A stretch of 36,384 nucleotides of DNA from Deltaproteobacteria bacterium (GCA_003135855.1 PNBD01000085.1:1-36384), one strand, 5' to 3'; counted from the first letter of the stretch, positions 1 to 7,879 are shown. A program made the numbers and translations. The notes: generated by a model not told the origin, from the sequence alone.

Positions 1-2022
1 GCGCTGCCGGTGCCGGAGCCTTATGGCGATTACGGCCGCGTGGTCAACTTCAGAATCGACGAATCAATTCCGAAAGCGATCGCCGCGTTCATTAAATGGC
101 TGGTCGATAAAAGCGGATGGACCGTGACCGAGCGCGAGGCGCCCGAGACCCGCGTTGCGATTCGTCCGCGTCACATCTGCGTGCTTTTCCGCCGCATGAA
201 TTCCTTCGGCCGCGACGTGACCCGCTCGTACTTGCGCGAACTCGAGGCGCGTCATCTGCCGCACGTGCTGGTCAAGGGCGGCTCGTTCAACGAGCGCGAG
301 GAGGTCGTCGCGATTCGCAATGTCCTCGGCGCGATCGAACGTCCCGACGACGAACTGCTGGTGTTCGCATCGTTGCATGGCCCGCTGTTCGCTCTTTCTG
401 ATGCGGCGCTGCTTGAGTTCCGCGAAACTGTTGGCAGCCTGCATCCCTTCCGCAAAATTCCAGGCGGTCTCGCTGCGCATCTCGAGGAAGTCAAAAACGC
501 GCTCAACGTGATCCGCGATTTGCATCGCGGCCGCAATCGCCGCCCGATCGCCGAGTCGCTCGCGATGCTGCTTGCGAAGACCCGCGCACACGCCGGCATC
601 GCGATTTGGCCGACCGGCGAGCAGGCGCTGGCCAACATCATGCGCATCATGGATCAGGCGCGCCGCTATGAGGCCCGCAGCGGTGCCACTTCGTTTCGTG
701 GCTTCGTCGACGAACTCGAAGCGCGCGCCGAGCGCGATGAGGCGAGCGAAACGCCGATCGTCGAGGAAGGCACCGAAGGCGTGCGCATCATGACGGTGCA
801 TCGCGCCAAGGGTCTCGAATTTCCGATCGTCATCCTCGCCGATCCCACCTGCAATGAAACTCGCGCCGAGGCCTCGCGCTACGTCGATCCCGCGAGCCGT
901 TTGTGCGCGATGGAACTCGCTGGATGCGCGCCGCGCGAGTTGCAGGACCATGCCGCCGAGGAACTCGAGCGCGACAAGCAGGAGGCCGTCCGCTTGCTCT
1001 ACGTCGCCGCCACGCGCGCACGCGATCTCGTGGTCGTACCGACCGTCGGCGATCTCGATCCGTTCGCGCCGGCCGCGCGCACCGGCGAGCGTGACGGATG
1101 GCTCGATCGCCTCGATCCCGTCATTTATCCCGCGACGCCAAATCGGCGCCCTCCTTTGATGCCGAAGCACGCGGGATGCCCCGATTTCGGCGATGACACA
1201 GTCCTCACGCGTCCCGAGCGCGCGCAGCTCAAGTCCAAACCGGTTGCGCCGGGATTGCATCCTCCGAAAGTCGGCGACCATCGAGTCGTTTGGTGGGATC
1301 CGTCGCGTCTCGATCTCCAAGTCGAAGAAGCGATGGGCCTCCGCCAGAACAAGCTGCTGCAGGTCGATGAAAAAAAGCTGGTCTCCGAACGCGGCAAGCA
1401 AGCTTACGAAGTCTGGCACGCGAAGCGAGCGTCGATGCTCGAGTCTGGCGCCACGCCGTCGCTCAAATTGATCACCGCGACCGAACTCGCGCTCGCGATG
1501 CCCGACGCCGCCCGCAACTATGCCGACGCGATCGTCATCGAGCGCACCGCCCGCGACGCGCGCCGTCCCCACGGCAAGCGCTTCGGCACGCTCGTGCATC
1601 TTGCGATGCTCCGTACGCCCTTCGACGCCGACCCCGCGCACGTTGCCCGTATCGCCGCTGGCGCCGGCCGCATCCTCGGCGCGACCGACGACGAGGTCGC
1701 TGCCGCGTCGATCGCTGTTGTCGCGGCGCTGGCTTCTCCGCTGATGCGCCGTGCCAGCGTCGCGCAAACTGTGATGCGCGAATATCCCTTGATGCTGACC
1801 CTCGACGACGGCGTCACCGTCGAAGGCATCGCCGACCTCGCGTTCGCCGAGCTCACCAACGGCGCCGCCGCCGCATCATCATGTTGGACCGTCGTCGATT
1901 TCAAAACCGATCTCGAAATCGCCGCCCGCCTCGACGAATATCGCGCGCAGCTCGCCATCTACATGAACGCGCTCGCACGCGGCACCGGCGCCGCCGCATC
2001 GGGCGCCATCCTCTGGATTTGA
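1..2022 (+). CDS. AddA/RecB-like UvrD-family helicase-nuclease, 3' part (5' end outside window)
   Basis: The reading frame is open from base 1, so this is the C-terminal part of a longer protein; the GTG at 10 is probably internal. Counting from that GTG, superfamily 1 helicase motif TVHRAKGLEF lies near residue 262 and LLYVAATRARD near 330. The last 150 residues look like a RecB/Cas4-type PD-(D/E)XK nuclease: GTLVH (His) near 527, GIADLAF (Asp) near 608, VVDFKTD near 627, then YRAQLAIY. This order of helicase motifs V-VI followed by a RecB-type nuclease is the AddA plan of AddAB, which processes double-strand breaks for RecA loading. A subunit assignment (AddA rather than RecB) is inferred, because the N-terminal ATPase motifs and a partner gene lie upstream and are not visible. 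The next gene starts 52 bases downstream on the same strand. Confidence 0.85.
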   Translation, partial: ALPVPEPYGDYGRVVNFRIDESIPKAIAAFIKWLVDKSGWTVTEREAPETRVAIRPRHICVLFRRMNSFGRDVTRSYLRELEARHLPHVLVKGGSFNEREEVVAIRNVLGAIERPDDELLVFASLHGPLFALSDAALLEFRETVGSLHPFRKIPGGLAAHLEEVKNALNVIRDLHRGRNRRPIAESLAMLLAKTRAHAGIAIWPTGEQALANIMRIMDQARRYEARSGATSFRGFVDELEARAERDEASETPIVEEGTEGVRIMTVHRAKGLEFPIVILADPTCNETRAEASRYVDPASRLCAMELAGCAPRELQDHAAEELERDKQEAVRLLYVAATRARDLVVVPTVGDLDPFAPAARTGERDGWLDRLDPVIYPATPNRRPPLMPKHAGCPDFGDDTVLTRPERAQLKSKPVAPGLHPPKVGDHRVVWWDPSRLDLQVEEAMGLRQNKLLQVDEKKLVSERGKQAYEVWHAKRASMLESGATPSLKLITATELALAMPDAARNYADAIVIERTARDARRPHGKRFGTLVHLAMLRTPFDADPAHVARIAAGAGRILGATDDEVAAASIAVVAALASPLMRRASVAQTVMREYPLMLTLDDGVTVEGIADLAFAELTNGAAAASSCWTVVDFKTDLEIAARLDEYRAQLAIYMNALARGTGAAASGAILWI

Positions 2023-2074
2023 TGCTTGGTGTCGCGGGCCGCTTTGTGGTGAAATCGCATCCGAGGCAACCACC

Positions 2075-3172
2075 ATGGCGATAGACATTATCTACGGCGA
2101 GCACGTCACCACCGGCGTGGACGCTCGCGAAACCCCTTCCGCACTCTGGCTGAACGCACGCGATCTCGAACGCGTCACCGGATGGGTCCACAAAGCGGAG
2201 GGCTTCTGCAAGGGCGATGTATGCATCCCCGCGCCTGCGTCGCGCAAAAGCGATTTCGTCTCCGGCGATCGATTTAATCTCAGTGCGCTCGCGGGCTTGC
2301 TGGGACGGCCGGTGGTCGCCGACGCGGAGCATCACGTCTGGTGCGTCGGTGAGGCCGCCGCCGATCGCAAGCGCACTCTGACTTCACTCGACGCGCCCGA
2401 TTTTACGCTGCCTGATCTCGCCGGCCGGATGCATTCGCTGTCGCACCATCGCGGCAAAAAAGTCTTCCTCGTCTCATGGGCCTCGTGGTGAGGATGCCGC
2501 TTTGACCTGCCAGTTTGGCAGGCCCTCTACGAAGAACTCGGCCCGAAAGGATTTGTCCCCATCGCGATTGCCTTCGATAGCGGCGGCAACGCGGCCGTCG
2601 AGCCGTGGATCAAAGCCGCGAATCCCACTTATCCATGCCTTGTCGATCGCCGTCACGTCGTCGCCGAACTTTACGATATGGTCAACGTCCCGACCGCGGT
2701 CTGGATCGACGAGCGCGGCAAAATTGTCCGTCCGAGCGAGCCGGCCGGCGTCACCGACGCTTTCCGCAAGATGGATCGCACCAACTTTTCGATTCCGACC
2801 GACGCGATGAACGAGTTGCAGGCCAAGCGCAAGGCTTATCTCGACGCGCTCCGCGATTGGGTTGCCAAAGGCGCGGCCAGCCGCTTTGCGCTGAGCGAGT
2901 CCGAGGTTCTCCGCCGGATGCATACGCCCGATGATTCCCACGTCCGCGCGGCCGCCAACTTCCGTCTCGGCGAGTACCTGTTCGAAAAAGGGCACGCCGG
3001 CGCGGCGAAGAAATATTTCGAGGAAGCCAAGCGGCTTCGTCCTGAAAGCTGGAACTACAAGCGCCAGGCGTGGGCGCTCGAAGATCCGATGAAGGCGGGC
3101 GGGCCCGAGTTCTGGGCCGCCGTCGATTCACTCGGCGAAGGACAATATTATCCGGGCCCCGAAGACATCTAA
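2075..3172 (+). CDS. ResA-like thioredoxin-fold selenoprotein (in-frame TGA at 2489-2491 read as Sec)
   Basis: Two same-frame pieces (2075-2488 and 2492-3172) are separated only by TGA. Read through, they give a 365-residue protein with WASW-U139-G-C141-R at the place where thioredoxin-fold redoxins carry the active-site cysteine. It follows the PDFTLPDLAG lead-in strand typical of AhpC/TlpA/ResA proteins, and NVPTAVWIDERG downstream is the cis-Pro region. The motif fits the known ResA-like WAxxUGC selenoprotein pattern. A stem-loop lies 14 bases after the TGA (separate entry). Residues 1-100 are unassigned; residues 285-335 look like one TPR-like helical pair, followed by a conserved-looking tail ending in YYPGPEDI. 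The likely role is thiol/selenol oxidoreductase or peroxide reduction; no signal peptide is seen. Start ATG has GAGG nine bases upstream. A pseudogene with a nonsense mutation is the alternative, but both halves remain intact. Confidence 0.85.
2506..2522 (+). promoter_or_regulatory. Candidate bacterial SECIS stem-loop
   Basis: CCTGCC (2506-2511) pairs perfectly with GGCAGG (2517-2522) around the loop AGTTT. It begins 14 bases after the in-frame TGA at 2489-2491. Bacterial SECIS elements sit in the coding region just downstream of UGA, and the SelB-contacted loop usually contains GU; here the loop reads A-G-U-U-U with G 22 bases from the UGA. Function is inferred from position and shape. Confidence 0.7.
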
Positions 3173-3203
3173 TAAGACATCCAGGTCGCGTGCTCGCCAA
3201 AGC

Positions 3204-4109
3204 GTGCCGGCTGAAGAACCGAATCGGCATCTGCTCGTCATCGGCTACGGATCGCTGCTGAGCGGCTACGGCCTGCTCGGCGAGCGCCGCAATGGAAATA
3301 GCCGGCTCGTCGCGCGCGATGCCGAACCCGTCGCGATTCAAAACGCGCGTCGCGGCCTCGCGAAGCCGTCCAGCCACGGTAGCTACCTCGCGATGGATAT
3401 CGAGCCGATCGATCGCGCGATGCCGATAACTGCATCCACCTCCACCGGCGCTGCCGGTATCGGCGGTCTGCTGCTGACCTTCGATCGCGACTCCGCGCCG
3501 ATGATCGCCCGCCGCGAGGAGTACTCCCCCGCGGCCTTCGCTCGCCTGCTCGCGCTCGCCGACCGCGCCGCGCAGCCGCTCGGCGCGTATCTCCTCGAAA
3601 TTGCGCGCGCGACCGGCGCTGATTTGCTCGCGTATCGCCGCGCCCTTCGCGACCTGCTCGATTACACGTCGCCCGGCTACGTCTTTCATCCTGTGGCGCT
3701 CGCCGATGGCCGCGTCGCGATCATCGCAATCGCGTCCGGCTTCGACGGCAGCGGCGATCCTGCCGTCCCTTCGCGCCGCCAGGAACTTGCAATGGACCGC
3801 CTCCTCTCGCTCGAGGAGGCGCTCCAACTCGAACTGCCCGAATTCGATCGCGATGGACAAATCGGCTATTTCGCCGAATGCCTCCTCGGCGGCCTTCATG
3901 GCCTCAGTGTTCACGACCTCGCGGGCGGCATCGACGCCGACGGGCGATGCGCCCTCGAAATCGCGCGATGGATTTCGCGCCATCACGCGAGCGAGCGCGA
4001 TCGTTTCATCCAGGCCACTTCGCTCGACGCCGCCCGCTACGGCGCGCGCTTCTCTGTCGTTAGCCATCGAAGCCTTGCGTCGCTTCTCAAGCTCGCGGGC
4101 GTCATATAG
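3204..4109 (+). CDS. Gamma-glutamylcyclotransferase-like protein
   Basis: This 301-residue protein opens with VIGYGSLLS (YGSL at residues 15-18), the substrate-loop signature of the gamma-glutamylcyclotransferase/AIG2-like fold. IARREEYSP around residues 101-109 could hold the catalytic Glu of that fold. The remaining ~180 residues match no domain I recognise, and the protein is longer than a simple GGCT. It may act on gamma-glutamyl amines or be a divergent member of unknown substrate. The start is GTG 3204; no in-frame start lies just upstream and the ribosome site is weak. It is followed after 11 bases by the pterin-synthase gene on the same strand, so the two may be cotranscribed. Family placement is moderate and the substrate is unknown. 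Confidence 0.6.
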   Translation: MPAEEPNRHLLVIGYGSLLSGYGLLGERRNGNSRLVARDAEPVAIQNARRGLAKPSSHGSYLAMDIEPIDRAMPITASTSTGAAGIGGLLLTFDRDSAPMIARREEYSPAAFARLLALADRAAQPLGAYLLEIARATGADLLAYRRALRDLLDYTSPGYVFHPVALADGRVAIIAIASGFDGSGDPAVPSRRQELAMDRLLSLEEALQLELPEFDRDGQIGYFAECLLGGLHGLSVHDLAGGIDADGRCALEIARWISRHHASERDRFIQATSLDAARYGARFSVVSHRSLASLLKLAGVI

Positions 4110-4120
4110 TCAATTGGATA

Positions 4121-4636
4121 GTGACTGTGACGCCGAAATTCTCAGTGCACGTCGCCAAAGAGAATCTCAAATTCTCGGCCGCGCACTTCATCGCCTACGC
4201 CGGCTTCCGCGAGCCGCTCCACGGCCACAACTACCAGGTCGGCGTTTACCTCGAGGGCGGCCTCGCCAGCACCGGTTATGTAATCGACTTCGGGCTGATC
4301 AAGAAGCTCACCAAGGAAATCGTCGATCGCCTCGATGAGCACACCATCATTCCCGCCAACAGCGATTGCCTGACCATCGAGGGTCCCGCGGACGGCCAGC
4401 TACGCGTGCGTTACGAAAACGATGAGTTCGTTTTCCCCGCGCACGACGTACGCCTCCTGCCGATCGTTCACAGCTCGGCCGAGGAGCTTGCGCGCTACAT
4501 CTGGAATCAGCTGACCGACGCGTTGCGCACTCGCGATGCGCTCGCTCAGGTCACCGTGATCGAAATCTCTGTCGCCGAAGGCCCCGGCCAATCCGCCATC
4601 TACCGCAGCGGAATCTCAGCGCTGAAATTCCCATAG
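4121..4636 (+). CDS. PTPS/QueD-family protein of the PTPS-III type (probable folate-pathway enzyme)
   Basis: This 171-residue protein has the T-fold 6-pyruvoyl-tetrahydropterin synthase signature: zinc ligands H22 (SAAHF) and H34/H36 in E31-P-L-H34-G-H36-N-Y. In QueD and classical PTPS a catalytic Cys precedes the HGH. Here the region has no Cys, and Glu sits three residues before the first His of HGH. That ExxHGH pattern is the hallmark of PTPS-III, which converts dihydroneopterin triphosphate to 6-hydroxymethyl-dihydropterin and bypasses FolB. The role in folate synthesis rather than queuosine synthesis is therefore an inference from the motif. Start is GTG 4121; GTG 4127 is an alternative. 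This is the last core-like gene before the lower-GC accessory block. Confidence 0.85.
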   Translation: MTVTPKFSVHVAKENLKFSAAHFIAYAGFREPLHGHNYQVGVYLEGGLASTGYVIDFGLIKKLTKEIVDRLDEHTIIPANSDCLTIEGPADGQLRVRYENDEFVFPAHDVRLLPIVHSSAEELARYIWNQLTDALRTRDALAQVTVIEISVAEGPGQSAIYRSGISALKFP

Positions 4637-4639
4637 CCA

Positions 4640-4664
4640 GGGGTTCAATTCCCCGCCTCCACCA
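4640..4664 (+). other. tRNA/tmRNA 3'-end-like remnant (possible att site)
   Basis: The 25 bases hold a T-arm-like hairpin GGGG-TTCAATT-CCCC followed by GCCTCCACCA, resembling the 3' end of a tmRNA or tRNA including CCA. Upstream sequence is the end of the pterin-synthase gene, so no complete RNA gene is present. The distance from T-loop to CCA is two bases shorter than a standard 12-base T-stem-plus-acceptor arm. It lies exactly where GC content drops and the accessory block starts, which suits an integration scar. I found no second copy at the right edge. Confidence 0.35.
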
Positions 4665-4806
4665 TTTTCTGAAAGGGGAAATAATGCGTCCGAGTAAGAT
4701 TTGGAAGAGAGTCCGGGGAGCAGGCCAGGTGCTCTCTGTCGTCCAAAATGCCGTATTATGACGACGCGTTTTTCCAAGATCCAAAACCAGGAGGGCGAGT
4801 CGGAGG

Positions 4807-5601
4807 ATGGATGCAAAAGATAGCGCGGCTCGAATCCGTGAGCTTGCCGCCGCCCTCGGAGGACTCAGCACTTACCAACTCGAGTGGCTGGAAGGCGTTG
4901 TTAACCAGTTCAAACTGAAACCGGATCTTTGGCGTGAGCCGAAGTCAGAACTTGTAACAGATTGTGTCTCGGAGATGTTCGGAGACGCTCTCCAGATTCA
5001 TCACTGTTTTTCGCGTGAGCCGCTATCAAAGGACCGTTTCGAATACGCGTTCGAGCGTGTCCTCAGCCGCTGCGGCATACCAGCGCAACTGGCTTCAAGG
5101 GGCAACCCCGGTCATGACATCACCATTGCGGGCGAACGGTTCAGCCTGAAGACTCAGGCTGACCGAAGCATAAAAGAAGACTTTTTGCACATATCGAAAT
5201 TCATGGAGTTGGGGAAGGGCAGGTGGAATAAGGCTGAGAAGGACCTGGTGGGCCTGCGAGATCAGGTTTTTAAACACATGAATGGCTATGATCGAATCCT
5301 TCAACTCCGGCGCATCACAGACACCGCGACACTTCAGAAGTACGAGCTCGTCGAAATTCCCAAGGATTTGCTCCTCAAGGCCAAGGATGGAACTCTCCGT
5401 ATGATGCACGGCAGCGCGCAGCGTCCTAAACCGGGGACCTGCACGGTCGCCGCAAAAGACCGCCGCCTATTCGAGCTGTATTTTGATGGGGGAACCGAGA
5501 GAAAATTACAGATTCGATACTTGGATAAACGAGACTGCCAGGTGCACGCATCCTGGGGAATTAAGCGGATTCCAGCGACGATCGTTGAGAAAACAACGTA
5601 G
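4807..5601 (+). CDS. SmaI-like type II restriction endonuclease
   Basis: This 264-residue protein shows a PD-(D/E)XK nuclease core: NPGHD104-ITIAGE110 followed by S113-L-K115. From memory, the blocks NPGHDITI, HISKFMELGKG, EIPKDLLLKAK and YFDGGTERKLQI closely resemble the SmaI endonuclease of Serratia marcescens (about 247 residues), which cuts CCC^GGG. The neighbouring convergent gene encodes an N4-cytosine-type methyltransferase, as expected for a SmaI-type system. Their 3' ends overlap by 41 bases. AGGAGG at 4789-4794 lies 12 bases before the ATG. Base composition is lower in GC than the flanking core genes, so recent transfer is likely. No controller (C) gene is seen beside it. The exact target is inferred, not shown. 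Confidence 0.8.
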   Translation: MDAKDSAARIRELAAALGGLSTYQLEWLEGVVNQFKLKPDLWREPKSELVTDCVSEMFGDALQIHHCFSREPLSKDRFEYAFERVLSRCGIPAQLASRGNPGHDITIAGERFSLKTQADRSIKEDFLHISKFMELGKGRWNKAEKDLVGLRDQVFKHMNGYDRILQLRRITDTATLQKYELVEIPKDLLLKAKDGTLRMMHGSAQRPKPGTCTVAAKDRRLFELYFDGGTERKLQIRYLDKRDCQVHASWGIKRIPATIVEKTT

Positions 5602-6421
5602 TTTGCACGGCAGCCGATGCGATTCTCTTCCTGGCAATCTCTGCGTACTCGGGTTTAAGTTCGATGCCGATGCAGCCGCGGCCGAGTTCCTGTGCCACCA
5701 CACCTACAGTGCCGGCACCGAAGAACGGATCAATGATCTTACTCTTCTCTGGGCTGCCGGCGACCATGCACAGTTTCACCAAGGACGGCGGAAACATCGC
5801 GAAATGAGCTTCTTTCGAAGCCTCAGTATTGATTGACCAAACGGTTCGCCGATTTCTTAGCTGGCCTCGCGTCGTTGTCGGCTCTTTGCTTCCGTCGGAG
5901 TCGTAGAAGTAATCTTCGTTCTTTGAAAGCAAAAACACATATTCGTGTGAACGCGTTGGCCGATCCTTTACACTTTCCGGCTGGCAGTTCGGCTTGTACC
6001 AGATGACGTCCGACCTCAGATACCAGCCATCGGCTTGCAGAGCCAACGCTATTCGCCACGGGATTCCGATGAGTTCTTTGTCTTTCAACCCAGTCGGATT
6101 TGGCGGTCGGTAACTCATCCCGCGTGCGGGATTCTTCTTGTCTGGATCGCGCCAGCCGCGGTTCCCGCTGGTGTAAGAGTCGCCAACATTGAGCCAGAGG
6201 GTTCCGTCGTTGCGAAGCACTCGTCTAACTTCGCGAAAAATCGCTACCAAATCTTCCAGATATCGTTCCAACGTCGGCTCCGCTCCGATTTGGCCCTCGA
6301 TACCGTAGTCACGCAAGCCCCAGTACGGCGGGCTCGTAATGCAACATTGAAAGGTTCTCTCCGGAAAGGAAGCCAATACCTTTCGCGAGTCGCCGACAAT
6401 AATCTCTACGTCAACAGCCAT
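5561..6421 (-). CDS. N4-cytosine-type DNA methyltransferase of the restriction-modification pair
   Basis: This is a 286-residue beta-class methyltransferase. Catalytic motif TSPPYWGLRDYG (SPPY at residues 30-33) is near the N terminus and the AdoMet-binding motif DPFFGAGT (231-238) near the C terminus. SPPY favours N4-cytosine over N6-adenine methylation. It would protect the host from the adjacent SmaI-like nuclease by methylating the same site. ATG 6421 was chosen because the protein then begins just ahead of the conserved VEIIVGDSRKVL strand and matches the ~290 residues of M.SmaI; a TTG at 6502 in the same frame would add 27 residues of no visible merit. Convergent orientation with the nuclease gene makes separate promoters necessary, which could let methylation precede cutting. 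Confidence 0.88.
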   Translation of the reverse strand: MAVDVEIIVGDSRKVLASFPERTFQCCITSPPYWGLRDYGIEGQIGAEPTLERYLEDLVAIFREVRRVLRNDGTLWLNVGDSYTSGNRGWRDPDKKNPARGMSYRPPNPTGLKDKELIGIPWRIALALQADGWYLRSDVIWYKPNCQPESVKDRPTRSHEYVFLLSKNEDYFYDSDGSKEPTTTRGQLRNRRTVWSINTEASKEAHFAMFPPSLVKLCMVAGSPEKSKIIDPFFGAGTVGVVAQELGRGCIGIELKPEYAEIARKRIASAAVQTTLFSQRSSLESA

Positions 6422-6745
6422 CGGGATTCTCTTTGGATTGATTTTCAACTCGTCATCTACCACGTTTGCACTCGATAATCTGTCGCACAAGCCTCCGCTC
6501 AAGGCGATTCCACAAGGGTGGTTCGCTCAATTCCGGCTGATGCCGGCGCGTGGCCGACTGACTGGTGTTTTCTGCGCATCGCGTGCTGCAAATAACGCTT
6601 TCCGCAACTTCCGTCCAGCTATACTGTCCACTCGCTGTTCATAGCCTGTCTCCCGTGCGTCCAACGTGGATGATCTCGCTTCGCGACGTTCCGGAGAATA
6701 GATCCCCGCTATTACCCGCTCGTGCTTTCGTGTTTCGTTCTCCTG
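6422..6745. other. Intergenic stretch upstream of the methyltransferase, containing repeat copy A
   Basis: No convincing gene is seen. It should contain the methyltransferase promoter. Its main content is copy A of a ~110-bp sequence repeated at 9398-9507 (separate entries), and it ends at the target duplication of the IS element. Confidence 0.6.
6583..6690 (+). repeat. Direct repeat copy A with 11-bp-phased GTCCA-like boxes
   Basis: This segment aligns with 9398-9507 at roughly 80% identity, including identical CTGTCCACTCGC and CATAGCCTGTC blocks. Inside it GTCCA-type pentamers start at 6626 (GTCCA), 6637 (GTTCA), 6648 (GTCTC) and 6659 (GTCCA), exactly 11 bases apart. One box per helical turn suggests a protein-binding array. 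Both copies lie outside the IS element and are in the same orientation. Confidence 0.75.
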
Positions 6746-6753
6746 AACTCAAT
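6746..6753. repeat. Target-site duplication, left copy (AACTCAAT)
   Basis: AACTCAAT directly precedes the left end GGGGATTAGG and recurs directly after the right end at 9190-9197. Eight-base duplications are characteristic of IS1595-family insertion. Confidence 0.9.
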
Positions 6754-6776
6754 GGGGATTAGGTGGCACTTGACTC
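6754..6776 (+). repeat. IS left terminal inverted repeat (IRL)
   Basis: Begins GGGGATTAGGTGGCAC and ends with TTGACTC. Compared with the inward-read right end (GGGGATTGGGTGACTG, then TTGACTC), 19 of 23 positions match. The transposase -35 hexamer lies inside it. Confidence 0.88.
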
Positions 6777-6799
6777 TCACGTGTTCTTGAGCGTATAAT
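6770..6799 (+). promoter_or_regulatory. Sigma-70-type promoter of the transposase, inside IRL
   Basis: TTGACT (6770-6775), an 18-base spacer and a perfect TATAAT (6794-6799). Transcription would start at about 6805-6807, essentially at the ATG (6807), so the transposase mRNA is probably leaderless or nearly so. No Shine-Dalgarno sequence would then be present. Confidence 0.75.
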
Positions 6800-6806
6800 C
6801 CAAGGC

Positions 6807-7703
6807 ATGAACGAAACAACGCAATCAGTCGATGCATTCGATAGACGGTATCCGACCGAAGAGTCTTGCCGCGAGGCTTTACGAGATGCGCGCTGGCCTA
6901 ACGGTGTGACTTGCCCTAAGTGCGGCAAGAAAGAAAAGGTCTATGCGCTGAAGTCAAAGCCATTCTATTGGCTCTGCAAGAACTGCAAGAGCTATCGCTT
7001 CAGTGTGATCTCCAGCACGATTTTTGAGAACACAAAGAAGCCGCTGAAAATTTGGTTCAAAGTCGCCTACCTGATGCTGGTCGCGAAGAAGGGTCGGAGT
7101 GCGCTGGAGATTCATCGCACGATGTACGGCGATCCGTTCACTGCCGACTATCATACAACTTGGTACATGTGTACGCGGCTTCGCGCTGCGATGCGGAATC
7201 AGACATGGGAACAACTTATGGGCGTGGTCGAGATCGATGAGGTCTATCTTGGCGGCAAAGAGCACAACAAGCACCGGAGCCAGCGCGTCGGCAATCGCGC
7301 CCTGCAAGGCAAGACCGAAGTGATCGGAGCCATCGCCCGCAAAGGCAATATCGTCTGCCAAATGGTCGAAGAAGCCGACTTTAAGACCTATGACGATTTC
7401 GTCAAAAGGACTGTCTCAAGCAAGGTCGATTTGATCGCTACAGATGAGAGTTTCCGTTATCGGCATCTCAGGCAAATGGGTTATCCGCATGAGTTTGTAA
7501 CGCACAAGAACGATGAGTTTGTGCGCGGTCGAGTCCATACGCAAAGCATCGAAAGTTTCTGGTCTCTGCTCCGGCGCGGCATCATGGGCAGCTACCATAA
7601 AGTCAGCAAAGATTACCTGCCGCTGTATCTCGCGGAATTTTCTTTCCGGTACAATAACCGAAAGAATCCCGACATGTTCCGCGAGCTACTTTCGGGTTGC
7701 TAG
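6807..7703 (+). CDS. IS1595-family (ISXO2-like) transposase
   Basis: This 298-residue transposase has an N-terminal zinc ribbon (C36-x2-C39 and C57-x2-C60) and a DDE-type catalytic core: VEIDEVYLGG (D144), LIATDES (D213) and HTQSIESFWSLLRRG (E249). The tail KVSKDYLPLYLAEFSFRYNN is typical of the family. It cuts and joins the element's ends and creates the 8-bp duplication seen at its borders. No frameshift or internal stop is present, so it may be active. The promoter overlaps the left inverted repeat, so transposase bound to the end could repress its own synthesis; that last point is inference. Confidence 0.95.
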   Translation: MNETTQSVDAFDRRYPTEESCREALRDARWPNGVTCPKCGKKEKVYALKSKPFYWLCKNCKSYRFSVISSTIFENTKKPLKIWFKVAYLMLVAKKGRSALEIHRTMYGDPFTADYHTTWYMCTRLRAAMRNQTWEQLMGVVEIDEVYLGGKEHNKHRSQRVGNRALQGKTEVIGAIARKGNIVCQMVEEADFKTYDDFVKRTVSSKVDLIATDESFRYRHLRQMGYPHEFVTHKNDEFVRGRVHTQSIESFWSLLRRGIMGSYHKVSKDYLPLYLAEFSFRYNNRKNPDMFRELLSGC

Positions 7704-7735
7704 TAAACCGATTGGACGACCGCTAAAATGCCAGT

Positions 7736-7879
7736 ATGTCGTCAAAACCCGCTACCAAAAAAGCCGTCGAAGAAGCGCGCGAAGAACTAAAGCACGCCGA
7801 CATGGAAAAGTTCGATCGGATGTTGCGCGCGCTAGTGAAGGTTACTGGCGACAAGAAACCGAAGCCGCGCAGAAAATAA
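7736..7879 (+). CDS. Small charged passenger protein (47 aa), unknown function
   Basis: ATG TCG TCA... to TAA encodes 47 residues rich in Lys/Glu/Arg, with a central amphipathic stretch (EEAREELKHADMEKFDRML) and a basic tail KKPKPRRK. It follows the transposase stop by 32 bases on the same strand, inside the IS. I know no function; similar short charged proteins can sit next to IS1595 transposases. No clear ribosome site is visible, so it could depend on translation from the transposase transcript. Confidence 0.5.
   Translation: MSSKPATKKAVEEAREELKHADMEKFDRMLRALVKVTGDKKPKPRRK

Noticed and set aside
64-1767. Minus-strand open frame of 567 codons opposite the helicase-nuclease
   Set aside because: No family signature, no start context; the plus strand encodes clear helicase and nuclease motifs.
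2474-2510. Frameshift or nonsense mutation splitting the redoxin gene
   Set aside because: The frame is unchanged on both sides of the TGA, the TGA sits at the redox active site and a stem-loop follows, so selenocysteine explains it better than decay.
4640-4664. Complete tRNA or tmRNA gene
   Set aside because: Only a T-arm and acceptor-like 3' end exists; upstream bases encode the pterin enzyme and the spacing is two bases short.
4684-4761. 25-codon open frame after the tRNA-like remnant, with a good ribosome site
   Set aside because: Too short, no recognisable sequence and no partner; could be the broken start of a lost gene, but not enough to call.
6754-6771. TGGCACTTGAC near the IS left end as a sigma-54 promoter
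   Set aside because: The -12 half does not match; the bases belong to the inverted repeat and the sigma-70 -35.
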